Source: an uncultured Eggerthella sp.
GTDB taxonomy: Bacteria; Actinomycetota; Coriobacteriia; Coriobacteriales; Eggerthellaceae
Assembly (NCBI GenBank): GCA_900538545.1
Contig: UPYK01000001.1
Span: 62,001 to 126,000, forward strand
Direction: 5' to 3'
DNA length: 64,000 nt
The first letter of the stretch is position 1; every line of letters starts with the position of its first letter. Shown here piece by piece: positions 45,467 through 55,345 of the stretch. Under the pieces are notes generated by a model. That model saw only the letters and a list, made by a program, of their open reading frames with translations. It was not told the DNA's origin and searched no databases. The translations under genes and the position numbers were made by a program.

Positions 45467-46340
45467 CTTCTCGGAGAGACGGGGGCTTATTCCCGAGCGA
45501 TTAATCCAAATAGATTCTGTTGACGAGCAGCTGCGAAACAGGCTCTGGAATTATTTCTTCAACGAGGAATTCGTCGAGAAATACGATGGTCCCCTGAACT
45601 TTGATTGGCATTCAAGTAACTATGGAATTGTCGAGGACATGCTGGATCTTATGGGTCTCAGATACGAGGATCCGGATACAGGATCAGGACATATTCACAA
45701 TAAGCAAGCTCTTGAGAATATTTTAATTTCGTGCAACTGGAACAACGTTTACGACTTCATAGAGAAATACCTCTCTCTTCTTTCTGCCAATGATGCACAA
45801 AGAGTTGCAGGAGAGCTAAACGAACTTCTTGAAGAAGAGAGAAGCGGCTATCGCATCATTCGAGGAACATATAATGGTGAAAGCTGCTTTTTCGTCTCAC
45901 CAATTACTGACAACGGAGAACTCGATTCCATTCAAGAAGCGCTGAATAGTGGATTGAGGTCCGTTGATGCTTCCATGAAGAAAGCCTTGATGCTCTACTC
46001 CAATCGAAAGACCCCCGATTATGCTAATTCAATCAAAGAATCCATAAGTGCCGTTGAATCCATGCTAGCTCATATTACTGGCAGGGAGGCAACTCTATCA
46101 AGCAATCTAAAGCAATTAGATAAGATCAATTCAGATTTACATCCTGCATTCAAAGAAGCGCTTGGCAAGCTTTACGGTTTCACGAGCGACTCAAGCGGTA
46201 TCCGACATGGAGGGTACAGCGAACCACTGCACGCAACCGAGCAAAATGCCAGATTCATGCTGGTGATATGCTCCGCATTTATCAATTACCTCAAACAATC
46301 AAGTAAAGCTAATTTTAATAAGGATGCTGAAAATGCCTAA
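45459..46340 (+). CDS. AbiJ-NTD4-like abortive-infection protein inside the hsd operon
   Basis: 293 aa. The start, FSERRGLIPERLIQIDSVD then LRNRLWNYF, matches the N-terminal domain type 4 of AbiJ-like proteins. The C-terminal part (YANSIKESISAVESMLAHI, LHPAFKEALGKLYGFTSD, GIRHGG) resembles the HEPN-related domain usually paired with it; RHG could be part of an RNase-type site. AbiJ-like proteins are linked to abortive infection. Overlap of 8 bases with both hsdS and hsdR shows it belongs to the operon, which is not the normal three-gene type I arrangement. Confidence 0.78.
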   Translation: MISFSERRGLIPERLIQIDSVDEQLRNRLWNYFFNEEFVEKYDGPLNFDWHSSNYGIVEDMLDLMGLRYEDPDTGSGHIHNKQALENILISCNWNNVYDFIEKYLSLLSANDAQRVAGELNELLEEERSGYRIIRGTYNGESCFFVSPITDNGELDSIQEALNSGLRSVDASMKKALMLYSNRKTPDYANSIKESISAVESMLAHITGREATLSSNLKQLDKINSDLHPAFKEALGKLYGFTSDSSGIRHGGYSEPLHATEQNARFMLVICSAFINYLKQSSKANFNKDAENA

Positions 46341-49300
46341 ATCAAGATACTCAGAAGAGGCAGCCGTCCAGATTCCTGCAGGAGAGCTACTGCGCGATAA
46401 ACTGAAGTGGGATCTCTTCTATTGCTATGACGAAGAGGTGCTAGGTCCGGGCGGCACGCTCGGCCGAGATTCGTATGCGGATGTGCTCCTTGAGCGTGAC
46501 CTTATGAACGCCCTCATCGAGCTGAACGAACACCTGTCCGAAGACGAATGCCGACAGGCACTGTCCGCTCTCAAGGAAGTGTTCGTTGGCGACACTCTCC
46601 TTGCCACAAACGAAGCCAAATATAAGATGCTTCGCGATGGCATACCGGTTACGAGGAAGGTTCCGGACGGCTCGACAAGGACCGACCGTGCTCAAGTATT
46701 CGATTTTGAATACCCGCAGAACAACCATTTCGTAGCGGCAGAAGAACTCTGGATCAAAGGCCCCATGCATAGGAGGCGCTGCGATCTGGTGGGCTTCGTA
46801 AACGGCGTACCTCTGTTGTTTGTCGAGTTCAAGCGCCACGACAAGGATGTCTATACGGCCTATAAGGACAACTACACCGACTATCAGGACACCATACCGC
46901 AGATTTTTTACTACAACGCTTTCGTGATGCTCTCGAACGGGCTGAAATCGAAAGTTGGCACGCTCGGCAGCCCATACGAGTTCTTCCATGAGTGGAAGCG
47001 TCTCCACGAGACGGATACAGGAAATATCGAGCTAGAAACAATGCTTCTCGGCATCTGTAAGAAGGAGAATTTCCTCGACCTATTCGAGAACTTTGTGTTG
47101 TTTGACCACTACGACACCCCTGCCGCGAAGATCCTCGCGCGAAACCACCAGTTCCTAGGAGTGAACGATGCCGTCGAGGCTTATAAGGACCGCGAGCTGC
47201 GCGAAGGCAAGCTCGGCGTTTTCTGGCACACCCAAGGTTCTGGCAAGAGCTACTCGATGGTCTTTCTGGCTGAGAAGATCCGACGCAAGTTTTCTGGATC
47301 TCCCACGTTCCTCGTGCTCACGGACCGCGAAGAGCTTGACAAGCAGATCAGCGAGACATTTGAGAGTTGCGGATGCTTAGCTGGTATTCCTGCCGAACAC
47401 TGCCGGGCTACAAGTGGGAAGGACTTGATTAAGAAACTTGAAGGAAACCCCAGCTATGTATTCTCATTGATCCAGAAATTTAACCAAAATGATATCGAGG
47501 CGATCTATCCTAGACATGACATCGTGATTCTCTCGGACGAGGCGCATCGTTCGAACAACGGCATTTGCGCCGAGAATATGATGAAGCTGTTGCCTACTGC
47601 ATCTAGGATTGGGTTCACTGGCACTCCAATTCTCGATTATGATAACTTAACGAGGCGCACGTTCGGCGGTTACGTTTCCGTATATGACTTTAATCGCGCG
47701 GTTGAGGACGGCGCGACAGTGCCCCTCTACTACGAAAACAGATCCGACAAGCTTGACATCCAGAACCCTGAACTTAACGATGAGTTGCTTGATGCTGTGG
47801 AAGCAGCGGATCTAGACAAAGAGCAGACAGAAAAAGTTCAACGTGAGCTATCGCACGGTGTGCATGTGATCATGTCTGAACCCAGGCTTCGCGAGATCGC
47901 CAAGGACTTTGTGAAGCACTACTCAGGAATCTGGCAGTCAGGCAAAGCTATGTTCGTATGCGTGAACAAGGTCACTACCGTGATGATGTTCAACTACGTC
48001 CAAGAATATTGGGAAAAGGCCATTCGAGATGAAGAACGCAAGCTCAAGAACATGGGTCAGCAGGAGTCCCTGGAACAGCGTAGGAAGCTCGACTGGATGA
48101 GATCCACAGAGATGGCGGTTGTCATCAGTCAAGAGCAAAACGAAATTGCGAACTTCGAGAAATGGGACCTCGATATAAAGCCTCACCGCAAGAGGATGGA
48201 AGAAAGGCATCTCGATGACGAGTTTAAGGACATTCAAAACCCGCTACGCATAGTTTTCGTCTGTGCAATGTGGCTCACTGGGTTCGATGTGAAGCCTCTT
48301 GCAGCGATGTACTTCGACAAACCTATGAAGGCGCACGGTCTCATGCAAGCCATTGCTCGTGCAAATCGCGTGAACACTGGCAAGAGCAACGGTCTCATCG
48401 TTGACTACATTGGGGTTGTGAAGGCCTTAAGGAAAGCCTTGGCTGACTACACTAACAACCCTCATGGCAAAGAAGGTGAAGATCCCGTCATAGACAAGCA
48501 TGAGCTTATCGTTCGTATCTCCGCGCTTACGCGCGAGATAGAGTTCTTCCTAGAAGATCAGGGGTATGACTTGGAAGCCCTCTTCGTTGCTAAAGGCTTT
48601 GACAGGGTAAACCAAATCAAGAACGCGGCCGATGCCGTATCCGTTACCGATGAGTCTAAGAAGCATTTCGGCATTATGGTGCGCGAGCTCTTCAAGATGC
48701 ACAAGTTCGTGACCAGCAAAGAGCTAGAACCTAGGCTCGTGTCCTCCTACGACGCGATACGGGCGATCTATTCCCAAATTAATAAGCGTGTGGAACATGC
48801 TGACACGACAGACCTCATGGTCGAGCTTCAGCATATCATCGATGATCACATCGACATCAAGAGCATCAGTGGAGAGCAAAAAAACGAGGCCAAATTTGAT
48901 ATAAGCGAAATAGATTTCTCTAAGCTCTCGCAAGAGTTCGCCAAGACGAAGCATCCTCATTTACTCTTAGATGATCTGCGAGATGTCATTGAGGAGAGAT
49001 TGGTCGCTGCTTTTAAGGAAAACCCTTTGCGCATTGATTTCTTCGAGCGTTATGAACGTATCATTGAGGAGTACAACTTGGAGCAGGACAAGGCGACGAT
49101 TGAAAAGACCTTCAACGATCTGATAAGGCTATCCAAGGAGCTCGATGAGAGACAGCGCGAATGGATCAAGGAAGGATTCGATAACCAGCAGCAAATGACA
49201 GTCTTTGAAATGCTTTTTAAGGAAGAACTGACAAACTCTGAAATCAAAGAAGTCAAGTCAATTGCGGTGGAGCTAGAAGAGGCTGTTCAGGCTAGACTGA

Positions 49301-49467
49301 GCGAAATGGTTAAGTGGACTGAAAAGCCTGAGACTCGAGAAGCAATAAGAATTCTCATACGAGACAAAGTTTGGATGCTTCCAGATCGCTTGTATCTAGA
49401 AAAGGACCTTTCTGAAAAGACAGATGAGATATTTAACTATTTCTATTTAGGAGAAGCTGCAGCGTAA
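46333..49467 (+). CDS. hsdR: Type I restriction enzyme restriction/translocase subunit
   Basis: 1044 aa. N-terminal PD-(D/E)xK nuclease with E165-F-K167 (in LLFVEFKRHD) after CDLVGF; SF2 helicase with TQGSGKS (300-306) and DEAH (402-405), FTGTP, and motif VI (QAIARANRVN). ATP-driven translocation precedes cleavage of unmethylated DNA. ATG 46333 is preferred because AAGG lies 9 bases upstream; ATG 46324 sits directly on it. Overlaps the end of the AbiJ-like gene by 8 bases and is followed 2 bases later by the STAND gene. Confidence 0.95.
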   Translation: MPKSRYSEEAAVQIPAGELLRDKLKWDLFYCYDEEVLGPGGTLGRDSYADVLLERDLMNALIELNEHLSEDECRQALSALKEVFVGDTLLATNEAKYKMLRDGIPVTRKVPDGSTRTDRAQVFDFEYPQNNHFVAAEELWIKGPMHRRRCDLVGFVNGVPLLFVEFKRHDKDVYTAYKDNYTDYQDTIPQIFYYNAFVMLSNGLKSKVGTLGSPYEFFHEWKRLHETDTGNIELETMLLGICKKENFLDLFENFVLFDHYDTPAAKILARNHQFLGVNDAVEAYKDRELREGKLGVFWHTQGSGKSYSMVFLAEKIRRKFSGSPTFLVLTDREELDKQISETFESCGCLAGIPAEHCRATSGKDLIKKLEGNPSYVFSLIQKFNQNDIEAIYPRHDIVILSDEAHRSNNGICAENMMKLLPTASRIGFTGTPILDYDNLTRRTFGGYVSVYDFNRAVEDGATVPLYYENRSDKLDIQNPELNDELLDAVEAADLDKEQTEKVQRELSHGVHVIMSEPRLREIAKDFVKHYSGIWQSGKAMFVCVNKVTTVMMFNYVQEYWEKAIRDEERKLKNMGQQESLEQRRKLDWMRSTEMAVVISQEQNEIANFEKWDLDIKPHRKRMEERHLDDEFKDIQNPLRIVFVCAMWLTGFDVKPLAAMYFDKPMKAHGLMQAIARANRVNTGKSNGLIVDYIGVVKALRKALADYTNNPHGKEGEDPVIDKHELIVRISALTREIEFFLEDQGYDLEALFVAKGFDRVNQIKNAADAVSVTDESKKHFGIMVRELFKMHKFVTSKELEPRLVSSYDAIRAIYSQINKRVEHADTTDLMVELQHIIDDHIDIKSISGEQKNEAKFDISEIDFSKLSQEFAKTKHPHLLLDDLRDVIEERLVAAFKENPLRIDFFERYERIIEEYNLEQDKATIEKTFNDLIRLSKELDERQREWIKEGFDNQQQMTVFEMLFKEELTNSEIKEVKSIAVELEEAVQARLSEMVKWTEKPETREAIRILIRDKVWMLPDRLYLEKDLSEKTDEIFNYFYLGEAAA

Positions 49468-49469
49468 AA

Positions 49470-52400
49470 ATGCATATCTATGAGCAAATACGTAAGGAAA
49501 TCAATGTAATAGATGGTGGGACTTTCCAGACGCTTGCTGAACGCTGCTGCTTTAGAAAGTTCGGTTTCAAGTCAGCAAACTATTTTGGCACAAAAGCGGG
49601 ATCTGTAAAAACTGTCAAGGGCCACCCAGATTCTTTCTATGAAACGAACGATGGAGGATGGGCGTTTCTTGAGGCTGGTCATGTTTTAGATAAGTCTCAA
49701 GCATTGAAAAAGGTGCAAGATGATGTCTACGAATGCCTTGATTACGAAAGACAGCATCCGGAAATAGGAACGTTAGATTTAATTATTTGTTGCTATTCGT
49801 GTTCTCGTTTTACCCCTGAAGATGTTAATTCTGTAAAAAGGATCGATCCGCGAATTAGGCTTGTTGGCCCTGATGATATTGCAGAAATGTGCACTGACTA
49901 TCCATGGTTTGCTCGTGAGTACCTTAAAATTGAAACTCTGCCTACTCAAATATGCGATTTAAATACCTTTGTTTCTTTTATCGAACGAGATGTATTTGCG
50001 CCGTCATTGGAATTGGAGCTTACTGGAAGAGATCAGGAGATCGAGGAACTGCTGCAAGCTCTAAATGACAATCAGGTGATTTGTCTTACAGGAAAATCAG
50101 GATCCGGGAAGACGAAACTTGCTATTGAAGTATGTGCTCGATATTCTGCATTGCAAGAGCATGAAGCTTTAGTGGTGCGCCCTAGTCGTAAATCTATATG
50201 TGAAGCCCTAGTACAGTGTTGTTCTGGAGATAAGACATATTTAGTGTTGCTTGACGATGCTAATGATCTTATAGATTTAAAATCGATACGTGAGTACGTT
50301 TCTGTTTGCGACAATGTGAAGCTTGTTGTGACTGTCAGGAACTATGTTAGACAATCTGTTGTTGAGGAATTAAGACATATCCAAGGGTTCAAGGAATATT
50401 CTGTTTTTTCCGTTGCAGATGAGACGCTTGAAGATATCCTTAAAAAGCAGCTAGGCATAAATAACCAAAGCTATATTAATCAAATAGTAAAAGTTGCACA
50501 TGGCAATATGCGACTAGCTATTCTTGCTGGTGAAACGGTTAAGCAAGAGGGGCTTCAGGGTATTGCAAATATTCACGATTTAGTTGAAATGTGCTACGAG
50601 AAGAAGCTCGAAGAGTTTTCTGAGGAGGAAAAGAAGACAATTGCGATTGCCTCTATTCTGGGTGCTCACAAAACGGTGAATAACGATAATCTTAGTAAAC
50701 TCGAATCGATGGCCTCCATTAGCCATAGTCAATATAAAGCAGCATGCAAATTTTTATATCATAAAGAGCTGCTAGACATGGTTCATAATTATGCAGCTAT
50801 CAACTTTGAAGAACAAAACTTAAGAGATTATTTCATTCGATATGCGATTGTCGAAGAACAGCTTTTTGATCTTAAGGATGTCTATTGTCTCGCAGGAGGC
50901 TTAGAACTCGTCATAAAAATACTGAATATTATATTGAATGTTTTTTATAGTTCAGAAACTAGAAGTGGCCTCATAAAGCAAGTGCAAGAGATATGGGATG
51001 CAAGTAGTGACATAAACCGAATTGAGCTCGTCAAAAAGATAGGCAATCTTATTCCTGCTGAATCTTTAGCCTTTTTGGGAAGAACAATTCAATCGAGAGA
51101 AAAAGATACAGAAAGAGCCGACTATTTGTCCATCGGGATTGAACGAATAAAACACTATGGTTTCAAATCTCCCATCCTTGAATGCATTGCAGGTCTTCTC
51201 GACAACACCGAATACTGGAGACAAGCGATCTCTCTTTTATTTGACTGCCTTGAAAAGGAAAATAGATTCGTCGAAGATTATTGCTATATATTTGATTCAT
51301 TATTGCAGCCTAACCAATCTTTTATGCGTTCAACTATAGTCAGAGAACGATATGTTCTCGAAAAATTAAGTTCTTTATATAGGTCAACAGAAGATACTAC
51401 TTATGCAGTCTTAATGCTTCGTTATGCCAAAATTATACTTAGCGATGAAATTGAAGGAACTCGCCTAGGAGAAGGTAAGCAAGTAATTTTTTATAGAGGT
51501 ACGCGTTACTATAGCGATGAACTAATTACTGTAAGGAAAAAATGCATAAATGAACTATTTAACCTGAGGAAAATAACGGATTTTACTACTATGGCAGATT
51601 CTGTAGTTTTTGATTATAGAGGCTTGTCTACAGAAGGAGATGTGTCTCTCGCGGAAGAAACCTGCAGACTGATTCTTGAAAATTATCATCTCCCAAAAAC
51701 GTGCAATAGCTTTTTCTGCTTGCAGGAGATATGGGAATTCAGACGGTGTAATAAAGATGTTCTTAGCGAGTTTAGTTGGATAGATGTTTTGTTTGGTCGA
51801 GATCGCGCCAATAAGCTTTTTTCGCTTTCAAAAGAATTAACGTTGCGATTTGCGGATTCTGACGAAAAGCTTAAAAATGAAATTGAGAGAACCGTTTCTG
51901 CTGCAACTGAACAAGATTGGAAAAGGTATTTTAGCCTTTTAAGAGATGACCAATCAGGCAAAATGCGTAAAGACTACTCCGTTTCACGGATGCTGGTATG
52001 GGCGGTTAATTATTACGAGAAATACAATACGCAATTACAAGAGTTATTGGTTAATACTCTCCTTTCATTAGGGATTGGTTGTTCGTATGATTGTATCTCG
52101 ATTTTCTCTTCACTTAAGTTACTGTATCCGTCTTCAGACGTGCGTCAGATTTTGATTTCTAGGGTTCCTCAAGAAGAAATTGCGATATGGCTAAGTAATT
52201 ATGATTCCTATGTATTAAAAAACACCAACGACTATTCAGTATTTACTTCAAATGCATTTAGTGGTTTAGAAGAGCATGGGGAAGTTGTTCATTTTGAAGA
52301 TGTTGTTCACGCTGATATGGTATTCCCTGGTTTTTTGGGGAAGTATTGCAGTGCTTTAATGAAGAGCCCTCTCGTTCAGCCCGAGAGATTAGGCTATTAT

Positions 52401-53156
52401 CTTGCGAGAATTGATGAAGAACTACTGCGTCTACTTAAGCAATCCTTGAGCTATAACAGCAATCTGAAAGAAATCGAAGATTTCATATGTTTTCAATTAA
52501 GAAAATGCAGCAATTGTTGGCACGGAAAAGAGCTCTTTATTTGCGTAGTGGAAAAAGACCCAAATTTTATTGAAGGCTTCTTGATTGCGTGGATTGAAAT
52601 GGAATCAAGAATGAATAGTCTTTATGACGGAAACATTGGAGAACTATACTGGGAATCGCCAAATGCCATCAGCAGCCTTTCTCTGCTTGCCAAAGTGCAA
52701 AAGGCAGTCCCATCTGATTTCTCTACTGAATATGAGTTTAAGAAATGTGTTAAGTTGATCGTGAAAGAAGGAATTAAGAAAGGATATCGTAAACAACTGC
52801 TTGGCTGGTTGTCTTCTGAGACAATTAAGCAATCGCCGTTTTCGGAAATTGCGGTCGATGTGGGAACGTCTCTTAGTTATGAGGAACGGGCGGACTTCAG
52901 TATAGCATTGTGTGAAAAAGGGGCCCCTATAGAGGTTTTTATGAGGGCGGCTACTGCGATGCCGTTTGATGGGGCTAGTTGGTCTGGCAGCGCAATCCCT
53001 CTAATTAATAAGAAAATTGATTATGTAGACAATTTGGCAAGACGATTATTGGACAACGAATTCTCCGAACACGCTTTAAAAATGCAGGAGTATTCCCGGG
53101 GCTTGAAAAAGCATAAGGAAGATGTTGAGGTCCAAGAGTTCGTCGAACCTTTCTAG
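49470..53156 (+). CDS. STAND-type NTPase with nuclease-like N-terminus, probable anti-phage effector
   Basis: 1228 aa, AT-rich. Residues 1-150 resemble a restriction-endonuclease-like domain: FQTLAERCCF near 20, then PD at 53-54 and FLEAG at 66-70. The E-x-K lysine is missing, so it may be inactive or use another residue. P-loop GKSGSGKT (208-215) and Walker B TYLVLLDDAND (256-266) define a NTPase/NACHT-like module to about 450. The remaining ~750 residues are helical, repeat-like, without recognised domains, and are a probable sensor. The start follows the hsdR stop by 2 bases with GGAG 16 bases away, so translation is likely coupled. Confidence 0.75.
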   Translation: MHIYEQIRKEINVIDGGTFQTLAERCCFRKFGFKSANYFGTKAGSVKTVKGHPDSFYETNDGGWAFLEAGHVLDKSQALKKVQDDVYECLDYERQHPEIGTLDLIICCYSCSRFTPEDVNSVKRIDPRIRLVGPDDIAEMCTDYPWFAREYLKIETLPTQICDLNTFVSFIERDVFAPSLELELTGRDQEIEELLQALNDNQVICLTGKSGSGKTKLAIEVCARYSALQEHEALVVRPSRKSICEALVQCCSGDKTYLVLLDDANDLIDLKSIREYVSVCDNVKLVVTVRNYVRQSVVEELRHIQGFKEYSVFSVADETLEDILKKQLGINNQSYINQIVKVAHGNMRLAILAGETVKQEGLQGIANIHDLVEMCYEKKLEEFSEEEKKTIAIASILGAHKTVNNDNLSKLESMASISHSQYKAACKFLYHKELLDMVHNYAAINFEEQNLRDYFIRYAIVEEQLFDLKDVYCLAGGLELVIKILNIILNVFYSSETRSGLIKQVQEIWDASSDINRIELVKKIGNLIPAESLAFLGRTIQSREKDTERADYLSIGIERIKHYGFKSPILECIAGLLDNTEYWRQAISLLFDCLEKENRFVEDYCYIFDSLLQPNQSFMRSTIVRERYVLEKLSSLYRSTEDTTYAVLMLRYAKIILSDEIEGTRLGEGKQVIFYRGTRYYSDELITVRKKCINELFNLRKITDFTTMADSVVFDYRGLSTEGDVSLAEETCRLILENYHLPKTCNSFFCLQEIWEFRRCNKDVLSEFSWIDVLFGRDRANKLFSLSKELTLRFADSDEKLKNEIERTVSAATEQDWKRYFSLLRDDQSGKMRKDYSVSRMLVWAVNYYEKYNTQLQELLVNTLLSLGIGCSYDCISIFSSLKLLYPSSDVRQILISRVPQEEIAIWLSNYDSYVLKNTNDYSVFTSNAFSGLEEHGEVVHFEDVVHADMVFPGFLGKYCSALMKSPLVQPERLGYYLARIDEELLRLLKQSLSYNSNLKEIEDFICFQLRKCSNCWHGKELFICVVEKDPNFIEGFLIAWIEMESRMNSLYDGNIGELYWESPNAISSLSLLAKVQKAVPSDFSTEYEFKKCVKLIVKEGIKKGYRKQLLGWLSSETIKQSPFSEIAVDVGTSLSYEERADFSIALCEKGAPIEVFMRAATAMPFDGASWSGSAIPLINKKIDYVDNLARRLLDNEFSEHALKMQEYSRGLKKHKEDVEVQEFVEPF

Positions 53157-53369
53157 ACTGACTTTGCATCTTGTCTTGCTGAATTTAGATCATGTATAGA
53201 ATTGCAGAGCGATTTGTTCTTTTGGGCTATAAAGATTATTCTCTTTTTGCTTGAAGCATTTCCATTAAGTTTAGTTTAGGTATTTCATGGGGGATCTCTG
53301 CTGCTAGTTGCGAACTAAGAGTGTTAAACCCATAATGAACATACATTTATTCAGTTGGAGTTAAGCACA

Positions 53370-54494
53370 ATGGTTGAGCCAGCCGGTTCTATCTATGACA
53401 AGTGTAGTCTTTGGTTGTTTGTGGATGAAGGCTGCTTATTTCAGAAATTGCTTCTGCACTCAGAGCAATTTCCTGATTCTGCACCTTATCTAGCAAATAC
53501 GGTATTTCCATTCTCTGCTCTAATCGTACATGATAGCGTAAGATTTGTACGAGAACATTTCGACCCTTCGTTTCCCATTGATTCTGAATCAGTTAATAGG
53601 TTAAGAAATGCTACTAAGTCGCTCTCATCGGCCGGCTTAAGTGTCAAAGAGTACTACGTAGAGATACAGGCAATTACTGGTTTTCTTAATGAGCAATTCA
53701 GAAACCAATCTGGGGATCTTGGTGACCTAAAAAACTTGATACAACCTGATGTTGGGATTGGCTACTACAATGGGAAGCCAGTTTATACCACTTTTAATAT
53801 GAGCCGATATCTCTTTAAATATAGTGCTGGCGAGATTGCAGCAATCTTCGATCCTGATACGGCAAAGAGAATGGGCTATGACATAGGGCAGGCTGCTCGC
53901 CCTAGCTATTACGCTGTGGAGGCTCTAGGTGTTGATTCAAGTAGACTACCATTTGAAGAATTTGGTATGACTAGCAAGGATTTTCATTATTCAGATCTTT
54001 TAAAACCAATTACTGAGTGCGGACTTGCCAGTCCTGTTTATTTCTTTGTGCTATGTGAGGGTCTTACGCAAATTAATTCAGTAATAACTCTCCATGAAAG
54101 CAAGTTCTTTAGCGACCTGCTAGGACTCAAAATGGCAACAGCTGTATTAGTTGCGCTGGAGAAAAGCCTCTCAAAGCTATCGCGATATATAGTGAAGTCA
54201 CCTGAATTCGAGAAAGATCCCGCAAGGGCTAATCAAATTCTGTCAAAAATTATTCCCAGAAATCAACGAAAAGTAATCAAGAAAGCGAAGGACTTGAGGA
54301 ATGCTTTAGTGCATTACGATTTCGCAAAGTTACTAGGAAGCGGCATTTGCGAGAATCAAGACGCGGAAGTAATTCTAAATCTTGCAACACAACACACCGT
54401 TGGGATGTCGTCAGAAGACTATCTTTCCTGGTTGGAGGAAGCAAGCAAGGAAATTGCAAATAATATTGACAGCTTAATCAAATTGCCTCGTTAA
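53370..54494 (+). CDS. Hypothetical protein with HEPN-type R-x4-H motif
   Basis: 374 aa, AT-rich, no signal peptide or membrane segment. The C-terminal helical part has KKAKDLRNALVHYDF with R310-N-A-L-V-H315, matching the R-x4-6-H motif of HEPN ribonucleases. The N-terminal 250 residues are not recognised. ATG 53370 has GGAG 9 bases upstream. It follows the STAND gene after a 213-base gap with no clear promoter, so either a separate transcript or an operon tail is possible. An RNase role in defence is inferred from motif and place. Confidence 0.6.
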   Translation: MVEPAGSIYDKCSLWLFVDEGCLFQKLLLHSEQFPDSAPYLANTVFPFSALIVHDSVRFVREHFDPSFPIDSESVNRLRNATKSLSSAGLSVKEYYVEIQAITGFLNEQFRNQSGDLGDLKNLIQPDVGIGYYNGKPVYTTFNMSRYLFKYSAGEIAAIFDPDTAKRMGYDIGQAARPSYYAVEALGVDSSRLPFEEFGMTSKDFHYSDLLKPITECGLASPVYFFVLCEGLTQINSVITLHESKFFSDLLGLKMATAVLVALEKSLSKLSRYIVKSPEFEKDPARANQILSKIIPRNQRKVIKKAKDLRNALVHYDFAKLLGSGICENQDAEVILNLATQHTVGMSSEDYLSWLEEASKEIANNIDSLIKLPR

Positions 54495-54736
54495 AATGCT
54501 ATTTGCTCTCAGGCGCTTTATGGAAGGCAACCCCCTCTTTTTATCTCAGCACAGTTTTCGAAGATGGAAACACCTCTGTAACTGTTGCTCTCTTTAGCGA
54601 TGTTGTTCGTGCAATGGGGGATGACACGGTGTATAAAGGAAATCAGTCTCATGCATGATAGCCCTTACAAAGAGTTGTCGCCCGTAACAAGACTGTTATT
54701 CGATGCTGCTAAGAAGCTTGATGTCGCCATCTTAAC
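54495..54736 (+). pseudogene. Possible remnants of a small antitoxin/HTH gene
   Basis: No intact gene. Between about 54545 and 54656 a frame reads FEDGNTSVTVALFSDVVRAMG, resembling the end of an Xre-type antitoxin HTH, but it has no start. A second tiny frame (54651-54740, MHDSPYKELSPVTRLLFDAA then KKLDVAILT) is of unknown nature. I treat both as decay products; evidence is weak. Confidence 0.25.
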
Positions 54737-55345
54737 TTAGCTTGCGATATGGTCATCAATATCATTAACAGTGAGACGAAGCAGGTCACCTCGCTTAATA
54801 CCGCGCTTGAGCCCCATATCTTTGCGAAGCTGAATCAGGACATCTTCCATTCTGAATAGCAATTCATTAGGGCTCAAATTTTCTCTTGAAGAAGAGACTC
54901 GCCATGTGCCCCATTTCTTTATGGCTTTTGATGAGCCCCATAGAGTTATTTCCTTATTGAACTCTGTAAAGATATCTAAGAGTTCTTCTTGAGAAATAGC
55001 CTGCCCTTGTTTAGTGCTGCTTTGAAAATCATAGAACATGGAAATTAATTGCATATATGGTTTTTCGCGATGTTTGTAAAGATACTCTTTTCGCTTCATC
55101 CTGTTATTTAAAACGCCACCACCAACAAGCGTGATGATCGAAATAGCGCCTGCGATAAGAGCGACAATTACCCCTGTGTCCAGAGTAGAAAAGCTTGAGA
55201 AAAAAGAAACGATACTTGGTCCAATGTAAATGATGAAAGCAGCAATTAAACCAGCAGCGATTATGATGAGGAGCAATAAAGCAACGAGACCCTTTAATAG
55301 CCCCTTCCAATTTGAAGCATTAGTTCCATCTTGAGAGTCTGACAT
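54737..55345 (-). CDS. Hypothetical membrane protein with C-terminal cytoplasmic domain
   Basis: 202 aa. Two hydrophobic helices (about 14-45 and 55-80) are followed by a charged helical cytoplasmic portion of 120 residues (MKRKEYLYKHREKPYMQL onward). No domain recognised. A similar layout occurs in small accessory proteins of defence islands. It converges on the HEPN-motif gene. AT-rich like its neighbours, so probably acquired with the island. Confidence 0.6.
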   Translation of the reverse strand: MSDSQDGTNASNWKGLLKGLVALLLLIIIAAGLIAAFIIYIGPSIVSFFSSFSTLDTGVIVALIAGAISIITLVGGGVLNNRMKRKEYLYKHREKPYMQLISMFYDFQSSTKQGQAISQEELLDIFTEFNKEITLWGSSKAIKKWGTWRVSSSRENLSPNELLFRMEDVLIQLRKDMGLKRGIKRGDLLRLTVNDIDDHIAS

